From Syngnathus acus (taxonomy: Eukaryota; Chordata; Actinopteri; Syngnathiformes; Syngnathidae), in the NCBI RefSeq assembly GCF_901709675.1, contig NC_051099.1, positions 1,672,001-1,736,000 of the forward strand: a DNA stretch of 64,000 nucleotides. Direction: 5' to 3'. Of the stretch, positions 12,775 through 24,401 are shown piece by piece (positions within the stretch are counted from its first letter, which is position 1; each line of letters opens with the position of its first letter). Under the pieces are notes generated by a model, which was not told where the DNA came from, searched no databases, and saw nothing but the letters and a program-made list of their open reading frames with translations. The translations under genes were made by a program, and so were the position numbers.

Positions 12775-13556
12775 CGAAAGAGACTGTCAGGCAAGAAGAA
12801 ACTTTCACAGCTTATCTTGGATAACGCATCGCTGACGATGACTTTTCAGCACTCTGTGTTCAAGTGGCCTTTTTAGCGCGCTCCCCGTTCAACAGAAAAA
12901 AGCCCAAAGCATGCAGATGAACACCAGAGAACGCATTAAGCATAAAGGGAGCAGCACAGGTGTTGTTTCGACTCGCACTTTTCTCACCATCAATCCAGAC
13001 ATCCCTCTCATAATCACTTCACGTTGCAATATTTGAAGCAAGTAACATTTAAGCTCAAGATCCTTTGCCCACACAGGCGGTAGTTCTGTTCAAACAATGC
13101 AAATGGTGAAAACTGAAGAAAGCAAACAAACAGGGCTGCACGGAGACAGTTAGACAGTGTTCCAACTAAATGTCAGATTGGGAGATGCTCCATCTGCTCT
13201 CGTGATGTTCATCTGTTTACCATCTTTCACAAAACATGGCCAAATCAATTATGACTCAGCCAAATGTCACCTTCACGAGGAGGCGCTTGGCGCTTGATGA
13301 TATTTGGCTGAGTGTTGCGTTTTGCTTGTTTGCTTTCGGAGCAATTTGAAACCCGATGAACACGATTGTTTAGCATTCATTTAAATTGTTCAGCGGAGGA
13401 GGCATGGGCGTAATTGACTGGAAACATTTTTGGAAAAGATACTGCAGAAGAAGGGGCCGGCGGGGGGATCATTTCCAACAGGGAAAAATAAAGTCTGAGG
13501 TGCAGGACTATTTCTGGGGGTCTGCAACAGCGACAGGAAAAAGAGGCAAATACCGA
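12775..13556. other. intergenic, nothing recognised
   Basis: No gene or repeat recognised. The 154-codon frame that starts at 13386 runs through the dispersed repeat and the AT palindrome that follow, so it is not a plausible gene. Confidence 0.5.
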
Positions 13557-13612
13557 AAAGTCAATTATGTGGCCTGGCACATTTTTTGGGGGCGGGGGGC
13601 ATTGCCCTCTAC
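13557..13612 (-). repeat. dispersed repeat, copy B (unnamed family)
   Basis: In reverse complement this reads GGGCAATGCC, a C-rich run 'CCCCCCGCCCCC', a short A-rich and GCCAGGCC spacer, then ATAATTGACTTTTC. It shares 'GTGCCAGGCCA' plus ATAATTGACTTTT with copy A. It shares GGGCAATG, CCCGCCCC and ATAATTGACTTTTC with copy C. It is therefore the bridge that shows the three are one family. Confidence 0.6.
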
Positions 13613-13658
13613 CTCAGCCAATGATGACAGAATAGATAAAGCACCAGGTAAAAAAAAA

Positions 13659-13699
13659 TATATATATATAGTATATATATATATATACTATATATATAT
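13659..13699. repeat. AT palindrome (cruciform-prone)
   Basis: An alternating AT tract is interrupted by a single 'AG' on the left and a matching 'CT' on the right, which gives a nearly perfect inverted repeat of about 38 bp. Such tracts can extrude as cruciforms and are fragile and polymorphic. They also tend to be misassembled, so the length is uncertain. Confidence 0.8.
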
Positions 13700-16600
13700 G
13701 ACCATTTCCCAGGGGCCTAAGCATGATCAATGCTTAATAATGGGATATAAAAATAGTTGTGAAAAGCATGGATTTATGGTTAATCCTGGTGGGAGGGGCT
13801 TTCGCCCACACCCTCTCTCTCCTCCACAGAGCATCCCTCGGATGGAGTAATGCATGGGGAATGTCTGACTTTATGGGATGTGTGTGATGATGTATGGCCT
13901 TGTGGCTGTTCTCCCGCCAGTGCTCCCTAAGCTCTCAGTGGCGGGACTTGTGTGTGTTTGAGGGTGGCATGCCACATGCTGTGACACGCCGTGATCATAT
14001 TTCATGATGAATTAAAAAAAACACAGCGGACAGTATTGATTTGTTTCCGGGAGCTTGCTTCAGAGAGATTAATGCTCGGGTTTAATAGTCACGATTCAAG
14101 ATCCTCCGATCCCGAGGTGTAACCACAGTCAACGTCGCATACAATCGTTCTCTTTTCGGCAAAGTAGTACAGCCTTCCCCCCATTCAAAAGTTAAATGTC
14201 TCCAGTTTCCTACTTTGTGTTACTTTTTAATGCTCCCACTGCTCCCCAAAGAGCCCCATAAAAATCATTCTCATCTCTATTTTTTGTTTGTTTTTGTTTT
14301 GTTGCTGACACGCCGGGTTATTGCTCCTCAATGTGTTAGTAAAGACGTACACAAGAGATACATTCTAGGTGTTTAATGTATTGTACAGTATCACTTGTAT
14401 TGTCCCCCAAGTTTAACCTCTTGTTTGGGGGTCGAACCGAAACGGAACGTGCAATGTGACCATTGTTGAGGGTCCTTAACCGAGTACTAGAATTCATTAC
14501 ACAACTACCTCTGTGATCTAGCACATGACGGTTCTCTCATTCACTGGCCGCGGCTCGTGTTTTTTGTCACTACCTTCCCTCCATGTACTCCTCGGCAGTG
14601 TTCTTTCATTTCCTGCGCATGAAAGATTCATCTGATGGTTTTAATAATAAATACGACGATACAGTTGAAAAGTGCAGAAGGCACCCTCGACTCCAGCGGC
14701 GAGGATTCAAAAGACAAGCAAGGGTAATATTCCTGCTCAGTCATCCAGCTCTTGCCTCTCTCTCGTATGCCTGACACAAGCCATCTCCCCAAAGGATGCC
14801 TTTTTGTCTGGATAAAGGCGAGGTACAGAGAGTCAGGCTGGATGTGATGACCTTCTGCTTATCTGATGCATACTGACTCCATCGCTGAAACATCAACAGC
14901 GTACTTGATGTTAAACGTAGGCCTATTGTTCCTTAACTTGAAGGTATTGTGAGTGTGGCAATTGTTGCCTACTGAGAACCGTAAAATGTCATGCTGCAGG
15001 CAATATAAACAGACCACTGACTTCTTAAAAGTTTTAATTCTACCTTGTAGGAGTCAAGCTTGAATGTGGAATGTATGGCCTTGTGGCTGGTCTCAGTCTT
15101 CAAGGTTGCTACTAAAGCATTTCACTATGACTACGGAAAGTGATTTGAAGCATGCATTACAAATGTGATGAATCAAAATGAAAATACGCTGATGACTTTA
15201 TCGGGATGGGAAGGCGTATATAGTATTAGCCAGTGGTGGATTTACTATCTAAGCGACAGTCATTTGCAGTCTGGACATAGGAGAGTAAACATCTCCAGCT
15301 CTGGAGGAAGTCTAAGAGTACATATATACGACCATCGCTGAAATGGCCCAGCTGAAAGAATGTTCACCCTCCGTGTGAATGGAATGTACCAATGTCATTA
15401 TAGTGCAATGCAGAGGCTGCAATGTCTGACTGTATGTGCACTTTGATTTGTATAAACAAGGCAGAGAGAATGTGAAGGTTAGAGCAGCTCAGAAAAGCCT
15501 CAGACACGCTACATGCCTCGTGATCATCCCATCAATTTAGCTTGACGTTGCAGGAGGAGAGAGACATATTATGAAGCCGTTTTATTGACGTGCAATGCGA
15601 GAGTTGTGGCGAGGGAGGGGGGAAGAAAGGAAAAAAAAACAAAAAAGAAAAAACAGCCATTCACTCATCTTCATTAGATCCGAGGAGTGCCGGTAAGAAT
15701 GTTAAACAGAGCGGAACTTCTAAGCGGCACAAAAAAGAAAGCAACACAGTCCCCTTCTGTGGCGTTTGTGTTGAAATTTGTCACACCGCTCACAAAAACC
15801 AGTATTTGCAATGGAATATTTTCAAGGTTTCATAATGGAGGAGGAGGGGGGGCCTGACAGACACCATCTGAGCCACTGACAGCCTTTCTCAGCTGATGTG
15901 ATGTTTCATGCTTATTTAAGCACACATTGGAAAAATACGAGTCACGTTGTGTCCTCCAGACGCAAAGGAAATTATTGTGGCCTTGCAGGCAAAAAAGCCT
16001 CAGACTATGGAATGAATGTGTCAGTGAAGCATACGGCATTAAGGCGCTCGAGAGTGAAGCGCTCGCTTATTCCCGTTGATAGCGACGTCTCAGCCTCGTA
16101 GAGAACGCCGCAAGTATGATAGATGTTCTCCTTCAACCGTCACTGACCTTGTGGCTTCATTTGATTCTACTCTCTCTTGGTGTATCCAATTCTGATTGAT
16201 TAAGTGATTGACTTTTGGTCCATAATGCAGCATATGATAAATAAAGAACCTTAAAAGAACTTCAATGCTCAGTGCTATATTATGGAGATGTCGGTGAAGC
16301 ACAAACGTGAACTGCAATGGCAGTCCTAGCAGACACACCAGACCTAAGAAAAAGCTGCTAAATTCCGAGCCTTGCCGAAAGCGAGCTATTTGGAACAAAA
16401 GAGGCAGTAGAAGCCTTTGGAAAGCCAAAATTGGACGTGGAGTTATGCTATACAACTTGAAATGACACGAACACCTACAAGGCAGATAAGTTTCCAACAT
16501 CACAGTGAGCCTGTTCATTTTCGGGCGACACAATCCCTCTATCCCTAGCTGACCAACTTTACTGGATTTAGCTCTCAGCGACTTCATCCTCTGCCAAGAT

Positions 16601-19600
16601 CAAAATCAAGCTGGGAGGGATAGATGTGCTCGGCGTTACAGCCTTTAAGTCCAAACTTCCAGGTAAGACCAAAAACAGTCAATCATAAAGTTGAGAAGGG
16701 ACTCATTTCAAATAAGTCTATTTTCTTTTGTCTATAAGTCTCACCATATAATAAATATGCGATCCCTTTTATGCTCAAAACTTGAATACTATCTAAGATT
16801 GGTTGTTGTTGTTTGGGATCTACTTCTGATTAAAAGGCAACAAAGCACAATATCCTGTCAAGATAATAGTGATTGCGCAAGCTCACATTTCATTAACTAT
16901 CTGGATATGTAACATAATCAAGTAGTTCATATTGTTTGGATGAAATCCACATTAAATGAGATGTGGCCACTGTCGTCGTCATTCATTTTCTTATCGCCGC
17001 TCTTGTCTTTCATTTGATGACCTCCATATGTCAAGTTTGTTCCTTGGACAAATAAGGCAAAGTCAATAACGTATTTCTCGATGTTTGCCGCAGGATTGAG
17101 AGAGTCTCATGAGAGTGAGTAGGTTTGGAAGGAACTGGAGGTTGGGCAGAAAGAGGGGGAAAAAAATGAGATGGCGGGGATGCACAGTGCTGTCTATTTT
17201 GGAACATTGAAGTCTCGGTGCTGTTTGATGAAGACAAAGCGAAGTGTTAGAAATCAATAAGTCGCTCGATACACCTTCAGAAAGGCTTGATCGCCGGACC
17301 CCCACCGCCCAAGGGAACGCTTGGTGATAGGGGCCAACTATAGTGAGTCTCTCCAAAGCCTCAGTCAGATTGAAGCTAAATGACAGATAGATTTGAAAGC
17401 AGATGGACTTCAATTAAAGGTAGAGGTGATTGAATCCAAAATACTTGAGATGTCTCTCTTGGTGTTTTGGATAGCAATGAGCCAACAGGAAAGCAATATA
17501 ATTGAATATTCTCTCAGATGATAAAGTACTAGTAGGGGTTAATGTACGCATTATGAAAAACGAATTTCTCATAACAAAGCTAGTGACGAAAATACACGTA
17601 AAGGGAGTATTGATCGGAATAGACGGGAACAAACATGACTTCATATGACCTTGCTTGGCCACAGACCGTAAAATGTGGCTCCATCAAGTCACAATACTAT
17701 CAGGGGATGCCTGGGAGATAATGTGAACAAAATGGTGCGCATAAGAGTGTCCGTGAGCAGATAGCTTGGTAATGAACGACATTATTTCATATCATTGAAC
17801 GATGAAGTGTCAAAGGGAGCGACATAAGGAGTCCGCAGGAAATTAGACTACATCTCTGAATACCACATGATCCTTTCAAATGCTCATTTGATGGCTTTTA
17901 AGACGTTTCACTTGGCTGGTTTCACCTTGTTTATGTCCAACTACTAAATCAGACTTCCACTATTGCTGGTTCTACGTAATTAAAAAAGTGACTGAAGAAA
18001 AAGGAATAGTCAAGAAGAAAATGAAAATCTCATGCTATTCTATTCCAGGAGAGAGCTTCAATTAATTTTGCTTGTCGTCTATAAGAAGGTCTTACATTAA
18101 GTGGAACCGAAGGAAAATGACAGACACTGCGTGCCATCATTACATCAGCGGGGTTCCTTCGGCTTCTCATCTATTTTCGAACATTTGTCTGCCAGGACTT
18201 GACGCAGATACAGTTGCCTTAAAAGATGTTGGAAGTTTGACAGAAAGGTATCCAAGCCCAAGTCAGACCGAGACGGCTTGTGCCGCTCATCCTCCACAAC
18301 TGTCCGTTTCTATTACAACCTTCAAACACTACTGCCCTCTGCTGAATGGCTCTTTCAACAACCGGATCCGGCCGCTTGCAAGTCTCCTGGATGGAGTGTT
18401 CACAAGCTCAGCTGGCCTCTCATCTCTTGTTGGAGAGCTCTTAAACAGATGCTGCCCGTCATCCTTCTTTGCATCCCGTGCCACGTCTGCCCAGTGCTTG
18501 GCTACAGCTGTTTCCTTGCCCTCACAATAAGGACATATCATGGTGCACAGTCCACTTTTGGATTTCTAAATGGGCCAAAACTGCATTAGGATTAGATTGA
18601 TGTCAAGGAGGCAAAAGATGGTGCATTTGGGATGGTCAAAATGGGACTCAAATATCTTCCTATGAGTGGTTGTTAAATTCCGCTTTGGGAAGTTAATCGC
18701 CTGTAGCAAAAAGTCAAAGCTAACGACTAAAGTGTTCACTTTTACAGACAGTCACGTCCTAAATTTCTTAAATGGCGATGTTCCGCCTAAGCCCTGCAGG
18801 GGCTGGTAGCATGGCCTTTCAAACTGTTGTCAACTATCAAAACAAATCGTAAAGGTGGCAAGGTTTCTGTCTGTTCCGCTACAGACAACCAGATGTCCAG
18901 ATTTTCTTTTTGTAAGCTACAAGAAAGGGATCAATTGGGATTTAAAAACGGTACGGCGAATTTAAACCCTTAATGAGCAATTAACTGGAGGTATTATGTG
19001 CCTGCCTGCCACGATGGGGATAATTAACAATTAACCATAGTCGGACTGTATAATGATCGGTCAGCTTTTCAGTCTCTCCTTTGAACGATCGTATTGTATG
19101 ATTGAAGAAATAAGCACCTATGTGTACGTAATATATTTTGGCTCATCTTCAACTGTGCAAATTTCACACACTCCGGTAATTCATTTGATCGACAATCGCC
19201 CAGATGGGAGCTGCCAATTGCTCCTCTGCTCCCACTAAATGCCTAAACCACCCTTAATACGGACTCCCTTCAGCCCAGATTTAGCGAGCACATACACTCA
19301 AGGCCAAATATTTTTCGTTGGGATCAGCACTAAATTGAATATGAATATCGGCTTACCTTTTTTTTTTTTCATTCAGATGGGGCAGTCATCTTTTTTTGGT
19401 TCCGGCTCCACCTCTCCGTGGAAATTGGTTAAGTTGTATTTTGTGTAATCCTGCAGGCAAACAAAAGAAAGAAAAAAACAATACTCTGAATTACCAAAAG
19501 CCAGGAAGATTAAAAGAGTCAACAAAGTTGCACGCAAATTGGTTCGTTCGTTTGTGCGTGTAAATCCTGTTGAGTAACAACAGAAAGAAAAATATATATC

Positions 19601-19939
19601 TGCAGCCTTTTCAGTCTTTAGCCTCATGGAAATAGTTCCTCTAGTTTTGTTGTTAGAATTCCATCGTGCATCAGATCATCTTTTTTTCCACTGATGGCTA
19701 CATACACAAAAAATACGTTTATGCAATCGTTCAAATTTGGCTACATTTTTATTGTGAATTTAATGCAAGCCTTAATACAGTGATGGCGGGGTAATAAAGA
19801 AAACGTGACTTGCTGGAAATGTATGTGACAACACAGCAATACCAAACTCATGTGATACATTCCATCACCTTAGTAACCTCTGTCAATCCCTCTATGGCAT
19901 TTTATATAGAGTAAATGGATTGTGCCCCTGGAAAAACAA
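13700..19939. other. intergenic, no gene recognised
   Basis: About 6 kb of mixed unique and AT-rich DNA. The larger chance frames (165 codons at 16090-16587 minus, 152 codons at 18072-18530 plus, 116 codons at 17063-17413 minus) have no recognisable motif, and their composition follows the local DNA. A CTCF-like word 'TGCCCTCTGCTGA' is at 18333-18345. No RNA gene or clear mobile element was seen. Confidence 0.5.
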
Positions 19940-20145
19940 ATCTACGCTCATCTCCTCGCTTGTGTTCATTCCATCACAGTCCTATTAGCTTGTTTGCAGG
20001 CTGTTTGTGTCAGCGGAATTAGGTGACATGTCCATGTGTTGTGTTTTCTCGATTGTGTTCCTTGCCAGCCAGTGCGCTAATGAGTCCCCGGTGTTTGAGC
20101 ATTGTGCCTGTGGGAGGGGCCAACAAGGCGGCGTGGGAGGATGTT
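19940..20145. promoter_or_regulatory. candidate conserved non-coding element
   Basis: Balanced sequence with words such as 'CCTATTAGCTTG', 'GCGGAATTAGGTGACATG' and 'GCGCTAATGAGTCC'. It lacks simple repeats and any domain-bearing frame. This is suggestive of a developmental enhancer, by texture only. Confidence 0.2.
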
Positions 20146-20840
20146 AAGCATGAACGAGGGACGTGTTAAGGATCCCAATGGGCCGTATCTGGTGAGGCGG
20201 TGTAGTCTGTTTAAAAACATATGTCCAACCTTTTATGGTTATATGACTCATCATTTTAGATATATATACGTATTTTATATATATATATGCTACTCTCAAA
20301 AGTGGTTTCCAACGTAGACATAAAGTTTGTCTCTTTGAGGGCATTTATTTTTAAAAGCAAACGCCATTACATAAGGAATCAAAGTCGTGCTTATTGTATA
20401 AAACATGCACATGCTTTTCTGGAAAAGCCAACAGTTTGTGAATTGCAATCATGCTCATCACAATTACGCTAAAGTGCCGCTGCAGAAGTTTCCCCAGAGT
20501 GAAGCCCCCCCAGTCCATTAGTGGCTCCCTCAACAATTCGCCCACTTTGGAAAGAGCCCACATTAGCGCCTTTGGTGGTGGAGCAGATATATATTTAATG
20601 GAAGTGGTATGGAAGTCATTCGGAATGCAAGCGAGTGGGATTTCACGCAGAACGGTTTACAAATTGAGGGGGCATCCATACTACCCTACAAGCATTCTTA
20701 AAAAAACTACAGCGAGCCCCCCACCCCTAATTTTAATGAGTCAAATAATGAATTGACCTGTTTACTCACATGTAAACACCGATTTCTCCTGGCAGGTAGC
20801 CTATAGGAGATAAATTATATTAAAAAAAATGCTATCCAAT
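20146..20840. other. intergenic, nothing recognised
   Basis: Contains an imperfect AT palindrome at about 20261-20288. Short frames on both strands have no recognisable product. Confidence 0.45.
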
Positions 20841-21470
20841 CCAATCCATCTAATTATTTCATCTTTTTAATTTCCCCACCGTGTTCACGGGCCTAGACAC
20901 GGTAATTACTCTGCATCGAACTTTAGAGAGTCTCTTTATTAAATGGCTTCCTTGCTCTCTTTAAAAATAAAAAAATAAATAAAAAGGATACAGAGGAAAG
21001 TGGTAATTTAAGGCGCGCACGAAGGAGACAATGTTTTGACGTGAAATTAATTGGAATCAAACCTTTAGCGTCCCCCAGATGAACGCCGAAATTTTATACT
21101 AAAAAGAGCATAGCTGTGTTTCCTGTTTCTATTCCCCACTCATGTGTTATCCGCCTCCGACCGAGCATCCGTGAAGGACGTTCTTTAAGCTAATTAGGCC
21201 CCATTACTTATTGAAAAGGTAACTTGTTTATGCGAGAGCAGAGGTATCAATGATTTAATAGAGGAAGTCTCAGGGGCAGCGGAGCTGGGGGTCTTGTGTT
21301 GAGCAGATTTATTTCCAGCAACTGGTGAAGGCGATGTAATGGCATCCCAATTATTTCTTTAGGTGCCACTGCCAGCCAGTTTGCACCCTTTTAAGGCTGT
21401 TGGACTTAATGGCACCGTTGCAAAAATATCCTCGGTGGACATATTGGCCTTTTTATACTGAGCGAGGGAC
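20841..21470. promoter_or_regulatory. candidate conserved non-coding cluster beside the LINE
   Basis: Several homeodomain-like words occur in unique-looking sequence: 'CTAATTATTTCATC' (20850), 'CGGTAATTACTCTGC' (20900), 'GCTAATTAGGCCCCATTAC' (21189) and 'ATCAATGATTTAATAG' (21247). The stretch contains no long frame. The LINE insertion begins directly after it, so the mobile element appears to have landed at the edge of this block. Function is inferred from texture. Confidence 0.3.
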
Positions 21471-21617
21471 AGCTTTGTCATAAAAGACTTAGACTTAGAC
21501 TTAGACAGAACTTTATTGTCATTTTGTCAACACTGGTGTGTACAAAACGAAATTTCGTTGCATACGGCTTTCAGCAATGTAGAGGTATTTCGGCTGGTTA
21601 TAAAAAAAAGTGACATT

Positions 21618-24296
21618 CTATATAAAAATATGAAAGTAAAGTGCAGCAGTGATAAAGTATGTGAACAGTGCAGGAGACAAAAAGCAGTATTTACAAGTGT
21701 GCAGAGGAATGCTACGTTGAATGTTCAGCAGTCTGACGACAGCAGGGAAAAAACTATTGCAGAACCTGGTGGACCTGCAGCGGATGCTGCGAAACCTCTT
21801 CCCAGAGGGCAGCAGGGAGAACAGTCCATGGTGGGGGTGTGATGGGTCACTGATAATATTTCGGGCTCGGGACACGCAGCGCTGGGATGACAAGTCCTGA
21901 ATGGAGGGAAGAGGAGCCCCGATGATCCTCTCTGCTGTCCTCACCACTCTCCTCAGGTTCTTCCAATCGGAGGCGCTGCAACCTCCACACCACACCGAGA
22001 GACAGCTTGTCAGAATGCTCTCTATGGTGCTTCGGTAGAACGTCCTCATGATGGGTGGGGGCAGGTGGGCTCTCCTCATCCTCCGCAGGAAGTACAAGCG
22101 CTTCTGTGCCCTCTTGACCAGTGTTGTGGTGTTCACAGTCCAGGTGAGGTCGTCTGTGATGTGGACTCCCAGGAATTTAGTGCTGCTGACCACCTCCACA
22201 GCTGAGCTGTTGATGATCAGTGGAGCGTGGTGAGGCTGGTTCTTCCTGAAGTCGACGATGATCTCCTTCGTCTTCTCCACATTCAGGATCAGGCTATTTT
22301 CTCTGCACCAGCCCACCAACTGCTCCACCTCCTCTCTGTAGTCCAGGTCGTTGTTGTCCCTGATGAGGCCCACCACCGTTGTGTCGTCTGCAAACTTCAC
22401 GATGTGATTGGTGGTGAACCTGGGGGCGCAGTCGTGTGTCATCAGGGTGAACAGCAGGGGGCTCAGGACGCAGCCCTGAGGGGAGCCTGTGCTGAGGGTG
22501 ATGACATCGGAGGTGTTCTGTCCGACCCGGACTGACTGAGGTCTGTTGGTGAGGAAGTCTAGCAGCCAGTTCCGAAGGGGGGTGCTGAAGCCCAGGTGTT
22601 CCAGTTTTTCCACCAGATGTTGTGGAATGATGGTATTAAACGCTGAGCTGAAGTCCAGGAACAGCAACCGCACGTGGGTGTTCCTCTCCTCCAGGTGAGC
22701 CAGGCTCAGGTGAAGAACGGAGGAGATGGCATCCTCAGTGGAGCGGTTCTGCCGGTAGGCAAACTGGAACGGATCGAATGTTGGGGGGAGTCTGGAGACG
22801 ATGTGATCTTTGAGCAGCCTTTCGAAGCACTTCATCATGATGGGAGTCAGTGCCACAGGTCTGTAGTCATTCCATGAGGTGATTTGAGGTTTCTTCGGCA
22901 CCGGAATGATGGAGGCAGCCTTGAAGCACACTGGCACTTTGGCTTGGTCCAGCGAGATGTTAAAAATGTCTGTGATGACACCAGCCAGCTGGCCTGCACA
23001 TTCCTTGAACACCCGCCCAGGTATGTTGTCGGGGCCTGGGGCCTTACGTGGGTTGACTCTTCTCAGAGTCTTCCACACGTCGGCTGAGTCAAGGCAGAGG
23101 ACCTCCTCTTCCTGGTGGGGAACAGTTTTAACTGCCGGAGTGCTGTTTAGTGCCTCAAAACGCCCAAAGAAGTTATTTAGACCATTTAGGAAGTCAGCAT
23201 CAACCTCACCCACCGGGGGGGAGGGTGAGTTGTAGTCCGTGATCGCCCGTATGCCTTGCCACATACTCCTGGTGTTATTGGCGTCGTGGAAAAAATCCTG
23301 AATTTTCCGACTGTGGCTTCGCTTCGCTAGCCTGATGGCACGGTTCAAGTTGGCTCTCGCTGTCCTCAGTGCCTCCTTGTCGCCAGACTTGAAGGCTGAG
23401 TTCCGTGCTCGCAGCGTATGACGTACATCCTCAGTCATCCAGGGTCGTTGGTTGGCTCGGGTGATGATGTTCTTAGTGGTGCTGACGTCCTCGGAGCATT
23501 TGTTGATGTAGGCTGACACAGTCATGGCGTACTCATCAATGTTGATCTGATTGTCATATGTTGCTGCTGATTTGAACATGTCCCAGTCAGAGCACTCAAA
23601 GCAGTCCTGGAGTGCCTCCATGGCCCCCTCAGACCACACCCTCACCTGCTTCACTGTGGGTTTTGCTCTGATCAGCAGGGGCCTGTATGCAGGGGTTAGC
23701 ATAACAGATAGGTGGTCTGAAGAGCCGAGGTGGGGGCGGGGGGCTGCTCTGAATGCATCCTTTATATTGGTGTAAACCAAGTCCAGAGTGTTCTCTCCCC
23801 GAGTTGGAAAATCCACGTGTTGGTAAAAATGAGGGAGAATAGTCTTCATGCTAGCCTGGTTGAAGTCCCCAGCAATGATGAAAACCCCCTCTGTGTGCGT
23901 GGATTGCAGCTCACTAATTGTCCGGTAGAGAACCCTCATGGCCTCTTTAGTGTTAGCGCTAGGAGGCACGTACACAGCCGTGATGCTAACAACAGTAAAC
24001 TCCCTGGGCAGGTAGAAGGGTCTGCAGTTCACAGTCAAAAGCTCGATGTCCGAAGAGCAGAAGCTGGCGACAGATCTAGCATTTTTGCACCAGTTGTTGT
24101 TGATGTAGACACACAGCCCACCTCCTCGGGATTTACCGCTTAGCTCGCTGTTTCTGTCGGCGCGGAATGTAGCGAGCCCCTCCAGGCTAACGGCGTTGTC
24201 CGGCATTGATGAGTTCAGCCATGTCTCCGTCAGGATGAGAGCGCAGCAGTTTCTAACTTCCCTCTTTGAAGAGAGTTCCAGTTTTAGATGGTCCAT
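21618..24296 (-). CDS. LINE ORF2-type polyprotein: AP endonuclease plus reverse transcriptase
   Basis: This protein would nick target DNA and copy the element's RNA onto the nick (target-primed reverse transcription). By eye, the endonuclease part covers about residues 1-200: Glu24 in TETW, Tyr109, GDFN (143-146) and SDH (193-195). A linker follows, then the reverse transcriptase from about residue 400: APGPDNIPG (419-427), NDYRPVALT (476-484), the catalytic-Asp motif LFLDFSSAFN (Asp548), TGSPQGCVLSP (603-613) and FADD (635-638). The C-terminal region has the usual HGLFSLLPSGKR block (823-834). There is no internal stop. The 34 codons upstream of this Met also encode endonuclease (LPSIFLSNVRSL), which includes the conserved Asn. 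The true start must therefore lie further upstream, but an in-frame TAG at 24399-24401 interrupts it. The last 30 or so residues are hydrophobic and may be read into former 3' UTR. Confidence 0.92.
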   Translation of the reverse strand: MDHLKLELSSKREVRNCCALILTETWLNSSMPDNAVSLEGLATFRADRNSELSGKSRGGGLCVYINNNWCKNARSVASFCSSDIELLTVNCRPFYLPREFTVVSITAVYVPPSANTKEAMRVLYRTISELQSTHTEGVFIIAGDFNQASMKTILPHFYQHVDFPTRGENTLDLVYTNIKDAFRAAPRPHLGSSDHLSVMLTPAYRPLLIRAKPTVKQVRVWSEGAMEALQDCFECSDWDMFKSAATYDNQINIDEYAMTVSAYINKCSEDVSTTKNIITRANQRPWMTEDVRHTLRARNSAFKSGDKEALRTARANLNRAIRLAKRSHSRKIQDFFHDANNTRSMWQGIRAITDYNSPSPPVGEVDADFLNGLNNFFGRFEALNSTPAVKTVPHQEEEVLCLDSADVWKTLRRVNPRKAPGPDNIPGRVFKECAGQLAGVITDIFNISLDQAKVPVCFKAASIIPVPKKPQITSWNDYRPVALTPIMMKCFERLLKDHIVSRLPPTFDPFQFAYRQNRSTEDAISSVLHLSLAHLEERNTHVRLLFLDFSSAFNTIIPQHLVEKLEHLGFSTPLRNWLLDFLTNRPQSVRVGQNTSDVITLSTGSPQGCVLSPLLFTLMTHDCAPRFTTNHIVKFADDTTVVGLIRDNNDLDYREEVEQLVGWCRENSLILNVEKTKEIIVDFRKNQPHHAPLIINSSAVEVVSSTKFLGVHITDDLTWTVNTTTLVKRAQKRLYFLRRMRRAHLPPPIMRTFYRSTIESILTSCLSVWCGGCSASDWKNLRRVVRTAERIIGAPLPSIQDLSSQRCVSRARNIISDPSHPHHGLFSLLPSGKRFRSIRCRSTRFCNSFFPAVVRLLNIQRSIPLHTCKYCFLSPALFTYFITAALYFHIFI

Positions 24297-24398
24297 TTTA
24301 TTATCCAGCGAGCGGACGTTGGAGAGGAAGATGGATGGAAGCGGCGGTTTGTAGGGGTTAGCTCTCAGCTTAGCCGTTAGCCCACCTCGACAGCCGCG

Positions 24399-24401
24399 CT
24401 A
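24399..24401 (-). other. in-frame stop that cuts off the LINE N-terminus
   Basis: On the minus strand this is TAG, exactly 34 codons before the Met at 24296 and in the same frame. The sense codons after it read into the first conserved endonuclease block. The codon thus separates the surviving frame from any upstream start, and a single substitution could have created it. Confidence 0.75.

Noticed and set aside
16090-16587. 165-codon minus-strand frame with hydrophobic stretches
   Set aside because: No family resemblance. The hydrophobic residues reflect T-rich codons. No splice or promoter context.
22048-24143. Plus-strand frames of 60-137 codons inside the LINE
   Set aside because: They are antisense shadows of the reverse transcriptase frame, with no independent evidence.
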